64,000 nt of DNA from Caballeronia sordidicola (GCF_002220365.1 NZ_MTHB01000278.1:186001-250000); one strand, 5' to 3'. Numbered from the stretch's first letter, positions 17,359 through 27,182 are shown. Notes: a model not told the origin generated them from the letters alone. Numbers and translations: made by a program.

Positions 17359-18720
17359 TTAAGCACGCGTCTGCACGCCGCTTTCCATCACATGCTCAGT
17401 GCCCTTCATCGCCTCGCGCTTGCGGCTGTTCACAAGTTTGGCGGGCACCGTGAACACGAGCACGCTTCCAATGATCAGGCTCACCGCAAGCCCGAGCACG
17501 CCGTTTCCTGTTGATCCAGTCGCGGTCTGGATCAAGCCGATCACATAGGGGCTGACCACACCCGAGATGCTGCCTACCGAGTTGGCCACGGCCAGCCCGG
17601 CCGCTGCGGCCGCACCACCGAGAATGGCCGGCGGCAAGACCCAGAACTGCGAGATCGTGGTCATCACACCCATCGTGCCGACGGTCAATGCAACCATTGC
17701 AATCGGCGTGGAATGCGCATATGAGACGCTGAAGTACAGCCCCATCGCGCCCACCATACCGGGCAACGCGAGGTGCCAGCGGCGCTCACCGCGAGCATCC
17801 GAACTGTGGCTGACGAGCACCATGGTCACTGCCGCCGCGGCATAGGGAATCGCGCTCAACAGGCCAATGTCCAGAGGGTCAGCCACGCCACTCGCCTTGA
17901 TCAGCGTAGGCAGCCAAAAGCTCACGCCGTACAGGCCCATCGTGAAGAAGAAATAGATCAGGCTGAGCAGCAAGACCTTAGGATGCATGAGGCCGTCTTT
18001 CACGGAATGCAGCACGTGCGCCGAACGCTCCTCAACCAATGCGCCTTCGAGGAAGGCTCGCTGCGGTGCGGAGAGCCACTTGGCGTCGCTGATTTTGTCG
18101 TCGAGATAGACCAGCGCGATCAGCCCGAGGATCGCGGTCGGAATGCCCTCGAGCACGAACAGCCATTGCCATCCAGCAAGCCCATGCATGCCGCCCATGT
18201 GGTTCATGATCCAACCGGACAGCGGGCCGCCGACTACGCCCGACATGGGGATACCGGTCATGAACAGGGCCGTCACCTTGCTGCGGCGCGACGAAGGGAA
18301 CCAGTAGGTCAGATAGAACAGGATTGCCGGAATGAAACCCGCCTCCGCTACGCCGAGCAGAAAACGCATGATGTAAAAGCTCGTTGGCGTCGTGACGAAC
18401 ATCATGCCGGCGGAGATGATTCCCCACGTGATCATGATCCGCGCGATCCAGCGCCGGGCGCCGACCTTCAACAACAGCAAGTTGCTGGGCACTTCGAACA
18501 ACAGGTAGCCGACGAAGAACACGCCCGCGCCTGCGCCATAGACGGCATCGCTGAAATTAAGGTCCTTGAGCATTTGCAGCTTTGCAAACGCCACGTTGAT
18601 GCGGTCCAGATAAGCGCACAAATAACACAGGAACAGGAACGGCAATAGTCGCCAGGTGATCTTGGAAAACGTGGACGCTTCGTCGCTTTTGCTGAATGCG
18701 GCGGGACTAGCGGAATTCAT
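17359..18720 (-). CDS. MFS transporter, anion:cation symporter (ACS) family
   Basis: A 453-aa inner-membrane transporter with about 12 hydrophobic segments. The first helix region (LLPFLFLCYLCAYLDRINVA) is the hallmark of the ACS family, which includes phthalate, tartrate and hydroxyphenylacetate permeases. It is convergent with the GntR gene (9 bases between stops) and 115 bases downstream of the class II aldolase gene, with which it probably forms one transcript. A carboxylic or aromatic acid is the likely substrate. Confidence 0.87.
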   Translation of the reverse strand: MNSASPAAFSKSDEASTFSKITWRLLPFLFLCYLCAYLDRINVAFAKLQMLKDLNFSDAVYGAGAGVFFVGYLLFEVPSNLLLLKVGARRWIARIMITWGIISAGMMFVTTPTSFYIMRFLLGVAEAGFIPAILFYLTYWFPSSRRSKVTALFMTGIPMSGVVGGPLSGWIMNHMGGMHGLAGWQWLFVLEGIPTAILGLIALVYLDDKISDAKWLSAPQRAFLEGALVEERSAHVLHSVKDGLMHPKVLLLSLIYFFFTMGLYGVSFWLPTLIKASGVADPLDIGLLSAIPYAAAAVTMVLVSHSSDARGERRWHLALPGMVGAMGLYFSVSYAHSTPIAMVALTVGTMGVMTTISQFWVLPPAILGGAAAAAGLAVANSVGSISGVVSPYVIGLIQTATGSTGNGVLGLAVSLIIGSVLVFTVPAKLVNSRKREAMKGTEHVMESGVQTRA

Positions 18721-18835
18721 GTCTTGTCTCCTGGAGTCGGATAAACCGGGACGCCGGCCCTCTCTTGACGGTGGCTGTGTCGTCCCGGCTTGAAGCGATA
18801 TGTGCTGTGCGAATAGCGTTCAACGCGTGGCTTGG

Positions 18836-19687
18836 TCAGTCGAACATGTCGGGCTGCCGGGCAACAAGGTCATTCCAGATCGTCTGGAAATGCAGCCAGC
18901 CAATGTATTCGCTACCCACATGCTCGCGGCTATAGCGGGCGCGTTCCGGTGTGACGAGCCTCGGCGCAATACCGGTTGCGTCGATCAACAATTGCTGTTG
19001 GCAGCAACGTTCCAGCGCGATAAACCAGAATGCTGCGGACTCTATGCTGTGACGGCTCGCCGTCAGCAAACCGTGATTCTGGTGAATGGCGGCCTTCACC
19101 CCCTTGAACGCATTCGCGACTTTATGGCCCGCTTTCACTTCCACCGCGACCTGACCGGCTTCGTCCCCGATCACGACATGGTCTTCGAAAAATGCAGCGG
19201 CATCCTGCGTGATCGGCTCGAGCTTTTTGCCGAGCGCCGCGAACGCCGTGCCATACACCGTGTGCGCGTGGCACATCGCCACAATGTCCTGATGCATTTC
19301 GTGAACGGCTGCGTGCAGCACGAAACCCGCCCGATTGATCGCATGATTGCCTTCGACCACACGGCCTTCGTGATCCGCGCAAATCAGGTTCGACACCTTC
19401 ACTTGCGAAAAGTGAATGGCCATCGGATTTGTCCAGTACAAGCCGGGATTTTCCGGATCGCGCACAGTCAGGTGACCGGCGAAACCGTAGTCGAACCCCT
19501 GTTGCGCGAACGCTCTGCACGCGCCGACCAGGCGTTCCTTCAAGTGCTGCCGTTGCGCCGCTGGATTCGCGAACGTGGGCAATTCCGGGAAGATCAGCCC
19601 GTCCTGTTCCGGCTGATAAATCGATACCTTGCCGTCCTTCACCAGCTTTTCCGATGCGTCGGAACGCGCTTCCATGACAGCCGCCAT
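18836..19687 (-). CDS. Class II aldolase/adducin family protein
   Basis: A 283-aa zinc-dependent protein of the class II aldolase/adducin family. Metal-binding His residues are visible in GFAGHLTVRD, CHAHTVYG and HQNHGLLT. Family members cleave or decarboxylate hydroxy acids; some serve as dihydroxyphthalate or hydroxy-acid decarboxylases in aromatic catabolism, which would suit the neighbouring Rieske oxygenase and ACS transporter, but this is inference. The ATG at 19687 has AGGAGA eight bases upstream; a longer frame to 19747 lacks support. Divergent from a LysR gene. Confidence 0.85.
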   Translation of the reverse strand: MAAVMEARSDASEKLVKDGKVSIYQPEQDGLIFPELPTFANPAAQRQHLKERLVGACRAFAQQGFDYGFAGHLTVRDPENPGLYWTNPMAIHFSQVKVSNLICADHEGRVVEGNHAINRAGFVLHAAVHEMHQDIVAMCHAHTVYGTAFAALGKKLEPITQDAAAFFEDHVVIGDEAGQVAVEVKAGHKVANAFKGVKAAIHQNHGLLTASRHSIESAAFWFIALERCCQQQLLIDATGIAPRLVTPERARYSREHVGSEYIGWLHFQTIWNDLVARQPDMFD

Positions 19688-19767
19688 TTGGCTTTCTCCT
19701 GTAGGACAAGTGAGAGTGTTTTCAGGGCTTAATGGTCGTCCGCGCAACCCTCATTGACAAACGATGA

Positions 19768-19789
19768 CTGTTCATAGAAAGATGAACAG
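19768..19789. promoter_or_regulatory. Inverted repeat, likely LysR binding site
   Basis: Perfect 8-bp arms CTGTTCAT (19768-19775) and ATGAACAG (19782-19789) separated by six bases, 45 bases before the LysR start and about 80 before the divergent aldolase start. Spacing and position fit a LysR-type dimer site controlling both genes. Confidence 0.6.
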
Positions 19790-19834
19790 GATTCATGCAT
19801 CGGCGAAAAAGATTCCAACGGAGACGGCACGCGT

Positions 19835-20752
19835 ATGCGACGGATACCGAATTTCGTGCTGCTGCGCGCTTTCGAAGCGGCGGCAAGACTTGAAAGCTTC
19901 ACGTTGGCGGCCGAGGAATTGCATCTGTCGCAGTCCGCGATCAGTCATCAGGTCAAGGAATTGGAGACGTATTTCGGCTTGCCTTTATTTCATCGACGCA
20001 ACCGGCGCGTTGAAACCACGGCTGAAGGCCGAAGGCTTTTCGACAGCCTCGGGCGCGTATTCGATGTGATTGAAGCCGCGTGCAGCGAAGTGGCGTTATC
20101 GCCTCAGGCACAGGTGCTGGCCGTTCATTGCGCGCCGAGCCTCGCGGTGAAATGGCTCGGTCCCCGTCTGCCTAAATTCATGCAGGCACATCCCGACATC
20201 ACGATCCGGCTTTCGTCGGGCGCGGAGCCGATCGACCTTACGCGCATGCATGAGGTCGATATCGCCATCTCTTACGGCATGGCGGTCGAGCGTCCCGGCC
20301 TGCATGTGTACCCGCTCGGCGCGGAGCGGATTGTGCCAATGTGCTCGCCTGGCATGTTGCGCGATGGGGTGTCTCTCGAGCAGCAGATTGCCGACTTTAC
20401 GCTGATCGATTCACAACTCAGCCGCGTGACATGGCGAGACTGGTTCACGCTAAATGGGCTGGCGTTCCCGAATAAGCCTCGCCCTTCGTTTGATCGCGGC
20501 GCACTGGCCATATCGGCTGCTGTGGACGGCATGGGCATCGCGCTGGAAACAACACGTCTCGCCGAACGCGAATTCGCGCGCGGCGAACTGATCGAGTTTG
20601 GTGAAGGGCACTTCAAACCCTTCATGCGCGAGACGCACTTCCTGTCGTACCGGACAAACGAACGCAACCTCGACAAGGTCAAGTTGTTCCGGCTCTGGCT
20701 CGCCGACATAGCAGGAATGACCGCGCAATGGCAAGCCGCTGCCGCATTGTGA
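19835..20752 (+). CDS. LysR-family regulator (GcvA-like)
   Basis: A 305-aa regulator with an N-terminal winged helix (FTLAAEELHLSQSAISHQVK) and a C-terminal periplasmic-binding-like effector domain. Sequence such as VHCAPSLAVKWLGPRLPKF is typical of the GcvA-like branch. It is divergent from the class II aldolase gene and 72 bases upstream of the aconitase gene on its own strand, so it may influence both. A strong inverted repeat lies between it and the aldolase gene. Confidence 0.88.
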   Translation: MRRIPNFVLLRAFEAAARLESFTLAAEELHLSQSAISHQVKELETYFGLPLFHRRNRRVETTAEGRRLFDSLGRVFDVIEAACSEVALSPQAQVLAVHCAPSLAVKWLGPRLPKFMQAHPDITIRLSSGAEPIDLTRMHEVDIAISYGMAVERPGLHVYPLGAERIVPMCSPGMLRDGVSLEQQIADFTLIDSQLSRVTWRDWFTLNGLAFPNKPRPSFDRGALAISAAVDGMGIALETTRLAEREFARGELIEFGEGHFKPFMRETHFLSYRTNERNLDKVKLFRLWLADIAGMTAQWQAAAAL

Positions 20753-20824
20753 ACAGCGCTTGCCACCAAGACGCCCTCATTCAAAATATTGCATTTCTAA
20801 ATATAAAAATGCAAAATAGGTTGA

Positions 20825-23470
20825 ATGGAAAACACTCGCCGTTTTATCTCCGGGGCGCGGCTGACTGCCGGTAACGCGTCCTTTCGTTTTGTCGACCTGC
20901 CTGGCATGTTCGGCGAAACGCTTTACCGGCTGCCCGTCGTACTGCGCCTGTTGCTCGAGAACGTGATTCGAAATACGAATGGCGATGAGTGCCGGCTTGC
21001 GGTCGAAGGCATTCTCGAATGGCTGGAAAATGGCACCAGCGAAGTTGAAATCGCTTTCCAGCCCGACCGCGTGCTAATGCACGATACGACGAGTACGCCG
21101 GCGCTGGTCGACATCGCCGCCATGCGCGACGCGCTGGCCGAAGCCGGGGCGGATCCGGGCGCGCTCAACCCCGTTCTTCCAGTCGACGCGTCAGTCGATC
21201 ACTCGCTAGCGGTCGAGTATTTCGCGCGCGCTGACGCCGCGCCAATGAACCTGCAGCAGGAACTTCGCCGCAACGCGGAACGCTATCGCTTCCTGCGCTG
21301 GGCGTCGCGCGCATTGACCGGCGTGCGCATCCATCCCCCCGGCACCGGCATCATGCACACCATCAACCTTGAGCAACTGGCGACCGTCGTATCGGTCCAG
21401 GAACGCGATGGCGAACGTTGGGCGACCCCAGACACTCTGATCGGCACGGACAGCCACACGCCCATGATTAACGGCATTGGCGTGCTTGGTTGGGGCGTGG
21501 GCGGCCTTGAAGCGCAGACCGTGATGTTCGGCATGCCGGTCATGCAGCGCATCCCGGACGTGGTCGGTGTGCACCTGACGGGTGCGCTCAATCCTGGGTC
21601 GCTTGCCACGGACCTGGCATTGACGGTGACGCAACGACTCCGGGAGATTGGCATTGCCGGCGAATTCGTCGAATTTTATGGTCCGGGCGTCGCCACGCTG
21701 ACTGCTGGCGAACGCTCGGTCGTGGCGAACATGGCGCCGGAATACGGCGCTTCCACGGGCTTTTTCCCCGTCGACAACACTACGCTCGATTATTTGCGTG
21801 CGACCAGCCGCAACGCGGCTGCAATTACGCTCGTCGAAGTATTTACCAAGCGAGCGGGACTGTGGTTCGATCCCTGCGCCGAGCCGGTTTTCACGCGCAC
21901 CATCGAGATCGACTTGAATGAGATCGGCATGCATGTCGCCGGTCCGCGACGCCCTCAGGATCTGCTTGATTACTCGGCTACATTCGCGGCACTCGAGACG
22001 TTAGCGTTCGTGCCCAAGGCCAATGCGCCCGGCATGCCGAAGCATCCTGTCGCGATCGCTGCAATCACAAGCTGCACAAACACGTCGGACCCCGCGCTGC
22101 TCATCGCCGCCGGGCTCGTGGCCCGCAAAGCGCGCAAGCTGGGCTTGACAGTACCGGGCTGGATCAAGACCTCGCTTGCGCCCGGCTCGCCCGCAGCGGC
22201 GTTGTATCTGGAGCGCGCCGGGCTCCTCGACGATCTGTCGGCACTGGGTTTCGATATCGTAGGTTATGGCTGCACCACGTGCATCGGCAACTCCGGCCAG
22301 CTCACCGAACCCGTAAAAGCAGCACTGGCAGCCAAGGCAATTCATCCGGTAGCGATGTTGTCCGGGAACCGGAATTTCCCCGGCCGCATTCATCCCGACC
22401 TGGATCTCGGCTTCATCATGTCGCCGCCGCTGGTCGTTGCATTTGCGCTGTCAGGCAACGCGCAAGCCGATCTAAGACTCGACCCTGTGCAGATCGCGCC
22501 GGACGGCGCATTGGTTTTCCTGAGCGATCTGTGGCCTTCGCGCGAAGAGGTTGCGACGCTGCTCGAACTGGCGGCGGACCCGGACGACTATCCGCGCGCG
22601 TTCGCCAACGCCCGTCAGAATCCCGCGTGGCACGGCATCGATGCACCCGCCACCGCACAGTTCCCGTGGGACCCGCAATCCAACGCGCTAAGGCGTCCAC
22701 CGTTCGCCGCCGTGACCGAAGGCACGCAGCTGGGAACGTACAGCGCCTACCCATTGCTCGTCCTCGGCGACGACATCACGACCGACCATATCTCGCCCGC
22801 CAGCGCCATCCCGAAGGACAGCTTCGTCGCGGACTTCCTCGTCGCACGCGGCGATGACCCCGAAGACCTGAATGTGTTCGCATCGCGTCGCGGCAATTGG
22901 GAAGTCATGATCCGCGCTGCGTTCTATAACAAATCGTTGGTCAACCTCCTGCAACCCGGCATGCCGGTCGCCCATACGCTGCACGTTCCGAGCGGCGACA
23001 TCAAGCCGATTCACGAAGTCGCCGCGCAATATCGAGCGCAAGGCGATGCTGTCGTGCTCATCGCAGGCGAACGGTACGGCACGGGTTCTTCCCGCGACTG
23101 GGCGGCGAAGGGCCAGCGCCTGCTTGGAATTCGCGCCGTGCTGGCGGTAAGCTTTGAACGAATTCACCGGTCCAACCTGATCGGCATGGGCATCTTGCCG
23201 CTTCGGTGGCCGGCAGGCATCAGCCCAGCCAAGCTGAACATCCAGCCGGATGATAAGGTAGAAGTGAGCGCGCCTTCCGATAAACTCGCGCCGCGTTGCA
23301 GGGTCGATGTAAAGATCGCGCGGGCAGATGCAAGCGTTGAATCCTACGAGGTGACGGCAGCTGTCGAAACGCAACTGGAAGTCGCATTGCTGCGCTGTGG
23401 CGGCGTCATTCCGTTTATCTTGCAGAAGACCCTGGCCGCTCAAGGTAAAAAATGGAAGCATGAACGATAG
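20825..23470 (+). CDS. acnA: Aconitate hydratase (AcnA-type) paralogue
   Basis: An 881-aa aconitase of the AcnA/IRP1 group, which interconverts citrate and isocitrate. The 4Fe-4S ligands are Cys417, Cys483 and Cys486 (ITSCTNTS and GCTTCIGNSG), with the same 66 and 3 residue spacing as IRP1. Substrate-loop motifs TDSHTPMINGIGVLGWGVGG and RYGTGSSRDWAAKG are intact. It is slightly shorter than the usual 890-905 aa. Because it is followed by an overlapping GntR gene inside a catabolic region, it may be a pathway-specific copy acting on a citrate-like tricarboxylic acid rather than the housekeeping enzyme. Confidence 0.88.
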   Translation: MENTRRFISGARLTAGNASFRFVDLPGMFGETLYRLPVVLRLLLENVIRNTNGDECRLAVEGILEWLENGTSEVEIAFQPDRVLMHDTTSTPALVDIAAMRDALAEAGADPGALNPVLPVDASVDHSLAVEYFARADAAPMNLQQELRRNAERYRFLRWASRALTGVRIHPPGTGIMHTINLEQLATVVSVQERDGERWATPDTLIGTDSHTPMINGIGVLGWGVGGLEAQTVMFGMPVMQRIPDVVGVHLTGALNPGSLATDLALTVTQRLREIGIAGEFVEFYGPGVATLTAGERSVVANMAPEYGASTGFFPVDNTTLDYLRATSRNAAAITLVEVFTKRAGLWFDPCAEPVFTRTIEIDLNEIGMHVAGPRRPQDLLDYSATFAALETLAFVPKANAPGMPKHPVAIAAITSCTNTSDPALLIAAGLVARKARKLGLTVPGWIKTSLAPGSPAAALYLERAGLLDDLSALGFDIVGYGCTTCIGNSGQLTEPVKAALAAKAIHPVAMLSGNRNFPGRIHPDLDLGFIMSPPLVVAFALSGNAQADLRLDPVQIAPDGALVFLSDLWPSREEVATLLELAADPDDYPRAFANARQNPAWHGIDAPATAQFPWDPQSNALRRPPFAAVTEGTQLGTYSAYPLLVLGDDITTDHISPASAIPKDSFVADFLVARGDDPEDLNVFASRRGNWEVMIRAAFYNKSLVNLLQPGMPVAHTLHVPSGDIKPIHEVAAQYRAQGDAVVLIAGERYGTGSSRDWAAKGQRLLGIRAVLAVSFERIHRSNLIGMGILPLRWPAGISPAKLNIQPDDKVEVSAPSDKLAPRCRVDVKIARADASVESYEVTAAVETQLEVALLRCGGVIPFILQKTLAAQGKKWKHER

Positions 23471-24353
23471 ATCGATAGCCGCCCAAATAGTCGAATGGAT
23501 CAGGACCGAAGAGTTGGAAGTGGGCAGTCATCTGCCCGCGCAAAAGATCGCTGACCACCTCCGGCTGTCCCGCTCGCCGGTCAACGAAGCCCTCTCGCTG
23601 CTGCAAGAAAAGGGCATGCTGAGCCGCGAGCGCAATCGCGGATTTTTCGTGGCAGACTTGGCACTTGAATGGGTGACGGACGCCGCCGATTCCATTCGTT
23701 TGAACGGCCCGGACCTAGTCACGAGCGCGTATTTCCGTATCGCAGATGATCGCCTGAAAAGTGCGTTGCCCGACGAGGTGTCGGAGCAAATGCTGAAGAC
23801 TCGTTACGGATTGACGGCGACCCAACTCACAGCAGTTCTCGGGCGCATAGCGCAGGAAGGCTGGGCCGAACGCAAGCCAGGGTATGGGTGGCAATTCTCC
23901 GCCATGCTGACGACGCCCGACAGCTTGATGAAATCGTACCGCTTGCGTCTGGCGCTCGAACCGGCTGCGCTTCTTGAACCCGGTTACCGGCTGGACCCCA
24001 AGGTGCTCGAGCGCTGCCGTGCGGCGGAGCGGCATTTGCTTGACGGCGGTATTGAGACGGACACGGCGGATCAGTTGCACGATCGCGGCGTCCGCTTTCA
24101 TGAGTCGTTGGTCGAGGCATCCGGGAACGCGTTTTTCATCGACACGATCAAACGCGTGAACCGAGTGCGCCGCCTGCTTTCATATCGATCGATGCAGCAC
24201 CGCGAGCGGTACAAGAAACATTGCAAGCAGCATCTGCATATCCTGGCGCTGCTTGAGAAGGAACGTAACGAAGAAGCCTCCGAGGCGCTGCGTGAACATC
24301 TTCAACACACGCTCGACGCGCTTTCGCGGATCGGCGACATTCTTGAACCTTAG
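23460..24353 (+). CDS. GntR-family regulator with two winged helices and FCD domain
   Basis: A 297-aa regulator whose ATG lies within the aconitase gene, overlapping its end by 11 bases, so translation is probably coupled. The N-terminal winged helix (LPAQKIADHLRLSRSPVNEA) is followed by a second helix-turn-helix-like block (LKTRYGLTATQLTAVLGRIA) near residues 105-135, then a C-terminal FCD domain (LRLALEPAALLEPGY). Ordinary FCD regulators have one winged helix and about 230 aa, so the duplicated DNA-binding unit is a real difference. Likely targets are the aconitase unit and its neighbour. Confidence 0.85.
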   Translation: MNDRSIAAQIVEWIRTEELEVGSHLPAQKIADHLRLSRSPVNEALSLLQEKGMLSRERNRGFFVADLALEWVTDAADSIRLNGPDLVTSAYFRIADDRLKSALPDEVSEQMLKTRYGLTATQLTAVLGRIAQEGWAERKPGYGWQFSAMLTTPDSLMKSYRLRLALEPAALLEPGYRLDPKVLERCRAAERHLLDGGIETDTADQLHDRGVRFHESLVEASGNAFFIDTIKRVNRVRRLLSYRSMQHRERYKKHCKQHLHILALLEKERNEEASEALREHLQHTLDALSRIGDILEP

Positions 24354-24390
24354 GTGCGGTTTCCGCCAACCTTCCATTGCTCAAGACTCC

Positions 24391-25125
24391 ATGACAACCG
24401 GCTCATCAGTGCTGTCCGCTTTCGCGCCCACCGGCACGCTGCGCGCGTCCATCAACCTGGGCAATCCGATTCTCGCCAACAAGGACGCCGTCAGTGGCGA
24501 GCCGGCCGGTGTTTCTATCGACCTGGCGAGGGAGCTCGGCAAGCGGTTAGGTCTATCCGTCGATCTCGTGGTCTTCGATACCGCGGGAAAGTCCGTTGAA
24601 GCAGTCAGCGACGAACGCGCGGATGTCGGCTTCTTCGCAATCGATCCGGCGCGAGGAGCAAACATTGCGTTCACTGCGCCGTATGTACTGATCGAAGGCT
24701 TTTATATGGTCCGCAGCGACTCTCCGATACAACACAACAGCGAAGTCGATAGCGCCAACACGCGCGTCGCGGTAGGTAAAGGCAGCGCTTACGATCTGTT
24801 TCTATCGCGGGAACTCAAGCACGCACAGATCGTTCGTGCGCCTACGTCACCCACCGTCGTGCAGGCGTTTCTCGAACAGGCGCTGGAGGTTGCCGCAGGC
24901 GTTAAACAACAACTCGAAAGCGATGCAGCGAAAAACTCGGGCCTTCGATTGCTCGACGAGCGATTCATGGTGATCCAGCAAGCAATGGGATTGCCGAAGA
25001 GCCGTGGTAACGCTGCGGCTGAGTATCTCCGGCGTTTCGTGGAAGAGATGAAAGCGTCGGGCTTCGTTGCGGACTCACTGGAGCGCCACAAGATTGGCGG
25101 TGCGTCGGTAGCACCCGCGTGCTGA
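24391..25125 (+). CDS. Substrate-binding-fold protein without signal peptide
   Basis: A 244-aa protein of the family 3 solute-binding fold (LRASINLGNPILANKDA, GVSIDLARELGKRLGLSVD, ERADVGFFAIDPARG, YVLIEGFYMV). The ATG at 24391 is 37 bases after the GntR stop. The start of the protein goes straight into the first strand with no hydrophobic signal, so it appears cytoplasmic. Possible roles are an enzyme of the cyclohexadienyl dehydratase type, which uses the same fold, or a ligand sensor; a lost signal sequence is also possible. No permease or ATPase is attached. Confidence 0.65.
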   Translation: MTTGSSVLSAFAPTGTLRASINLGNPILANKDAVSGEPAGVSIDLARELGKRLGLSVDLVVFDTAGKSVEAVSDERADVGFFAIDPARGANIAFTAPYVLIEGFYMVRSDSPIQHNSEVDSANTRVAVGKGSAYDLFLSRELKHAQIVRAPTSPTVVQAFLEQALEVAAGVKQQLESDAAKNSGLRLLDERFMVIQQAMGLPKSRGNAAAEYLRRFVEEMKASGFVADSLERHKIGGASVAPAC

Positions 25126-25553
25126 AGGTTCGGGCACGGTTGTGTAAGCACCGAGAAGCCCACAACCGAATGCGCCTGACGCGATAAGGTTTCCTTTCTG
25201 GAATATCGTGGTTTTAGTTGACGGTTAAAAGGCAGGTCAATTGTTTTATTTTGGTTTCCTCACTTTTTACTGAATACCCTTCCCGGCTGAGCATGGCATC
25301 TGATGGGGAACACTTCCGGCGATCATGATCCGCATGCCTGGCACCTTGTTTTCCCTTACCGCACAGCCACTCCACCCCAACCGCAAGCCACATCAATAAA
25401 CGGCTGTCTAGTGCTGGTTTCCCGGGCGATCCGAATATCGGCCGCCGATCGGCAGGACTGCTCTTCCCAACGGGAATATGAGCTTCTACGATCGCTTCCT
25501 ATCCATTCATCGCATGGTTAAGCGTTGTGCAATCCCCTCCCGAAGGACGTTTG
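25126..25553. other. 428-base intergenic region upstream of the ABC operon
   Basis: Contains a wide hairpin (CGGTTGTG 25137-25144, CACAACCG 25161-25168) that may end the preceding transcript, and the 10-bp palindrome GATCATGATC (25321-25330). A TTGACG at 25218 could be a -35 element but no good -10 follows. The rest shows nothing recognisable. Confidence 0.4.
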
Positions 25554-27182
25554 ATGGCAATTCCCGTGTCTCCCACCCCTCGCCGGCTTGCAGCGCGCCG
25601 CGTGGGAAACCGCCGAATTCAGTCCATGAAGCGCGCAGCAATGGCGGGTGCACTGGCAATCGCGGCCCTGCCCGCCAGCGGATGGGCACAGCCGAGCGCC
25701 GCTGCCCCGGCGTTTCCTGAAATCCGTTTTGCCATCAACACCGACACCACCACGTCCATGCCGGGCAACGTGCTACGCAATACGTTTACGGACGAGATCC
25801 TCGCTAACGTGGTCGAATCGCTGGTGGCGCTCAAGAGCGACTCGTCAATCGCACCCATGCTTGCCGACAGTTGGGACATCTCGCCGGACGGAAAGCAATA
25901 CACGTTTCACTTGCGTCATGGCGTGGTGTTCCACAACGGCACGCCGTTCACCTCCGCCGATGTCAAATGGAGCTATGACTACTTCATGAAGCCGCAGTCC
26001 GGCTACGTCTGCCGCGGCAACTATGACGGACACCGGGGTCCGAAGGTGCTTGCCGTGACCACACCCGATCCGCGTACCGTGGTGTTCGAACTCGACCGGC
26101 CGTCCGCGCTCTTTCTCACCCACATGACGGAACCACGCTGCCCGCTCGCCATCCTGAGTCCCGCGAGCCTCGACAAGAACGGCACGTGGCTGAAGCCGGT
26201 GGGAACCGGTCCGTTCATATTCAGCGAGTGGAAACAAGGGCAATACGTCCTGCTGACACCGTTCGCCCAATACCGGTCGCGCACCGAGCCGCCAAGCGGA
26301 CTGGCAGGCGCGAAGCATCCACGGGCGAACGTGCGCTTCGTCGCCGTTCCGGACGAAGCGGCGCAAGTCTCCGCGCTCATGTCCGGACAAATCGACATGA
26401 TGCACATATCGGAGAACACCCGGCCGCCATCTGATCCTCACTGGCATGTGATAGCGGGGCCGGGAGCGGACCCCGCTGCATTTCTGATGCAAACGCGCGA
26501 CCCCTTGCTCGCCGACGTGCGTATCCGCCGAGCGATCGCGCTTGCCGTCGATCTGCCGGGCGTGGTGAACGCGGTCAGCGGCGGCTTGGCACGCTACAAC
26601 TCATCGCTGACGCCGGATGCCGAAGCGCTCTATACCGCCGGCGACGCAGTGGGCTATAAGCAGAACCTGCCCGAGGTCAAGCGTCTGCTCGCGGCAGCCG
26701 GGTATGCCGGCCAGACCCTGACGCTAGAAACCAACCGCCGTTATGTGCACATGTATTCGAGCGCGGTGTACATGCAATCGCTGCTTTCCCAGGCGGGTAT
26801 CAAAGTCAAGTTGCAGGTGGTCGAATGGGGCACCCAGGTGAACGACTTCCGTTCGGGGCATTTCCAGTTGATGTCATTTGGTTACTCGGCGCGCATCGAG
26901 CCTGCGCTGATGTACGGCGATGTACTCGGAGACAAGTCCAAGAATCCCATGGTGCAGTGGGAGAACCCTAAGGCGCGCGCGCTGCTGCGCAGCATCGACG
27001 GCGTGACCGACCCCGCCGCCAGAAAGCAGGTCTTCGAACAGTTGCACCAGATGATGATGGACGACGTGCCCATGATCGTGCTCAACGACACGCCCGACCT
27101 GACGCTTGTGAGCAACCGGTTGCAGGGCGTGACGACCTGGCCCCTGGGCCTGCAGCGTTTTTTCAACGTGACGAAGAACTAG
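25554..27182 (+). CDS. ABC transporter periplasmic binding protein, dipeptide/oligopeptide type
   Basis: A 542-aa family 5 solute-binding protein, first gene of a complete peptide-type importer. An N-terminal export signal runs to about ASGWAQ (residue 43), preceded by a long basic stretch. Family blocks are present: ILANVVESLVAL, DSWDISPDGKQYTFHLR, GVVFHNGTPFTSADVKWSYD. The ATG at 25554 has AGGA about eight bases upstream. The downstream deacylase and ornithine cyclodeaminase suggest an acylated or peptidic amino-acid substrate, but the binding pocket cannot be read by eye. Confidence 0.9.
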   Translation: MAIPVSPTPRRLAARRVGNRRIQSMKRAAMAGALAIAALPASGWAQPSAAAPAFPEIRFAINTDTTTSMPGNVLRNTFTDEILANVVESLVALKSDSSIAPMLADSWDISPDGKQYTFHLRHGVVFHNGTPFTSADVKWSYDYFMKPQSGYVCRGNYDGHRGPKVLAVTTPDPRTVVFELDRPSALFLTHMTEPRCPLAILSPASLDKNGTWLKPVGTGPFIFSEWKQGQYVLLTPFAQYRSRTEPPSGLAGAKHPRANVRFVAVPDEAAQVSALMSGQIDMMHISENTRPPSDPHWHVIAGPGADPAAFLMQTRDPLLADVRIRRAIALAVDLPGVVNAVSGGLARYNSSLTPDAEALYTAGDAVGYKQNLPEVKRLLAAAGYAGQTLTLETNRRYVHMYSSAVYMQSLLSQAGIKVKLQVVEWGTQVNDFRSGHFQLMSFGYSARIEPALMYGDVLGDKSKNPMVQWENPKARALLRSIDGVTDPAARKQVFEQLHQMMMDDVPMIVLNDTPDLTLVSNRLQGVTTWPLGLQRFFNVTKN

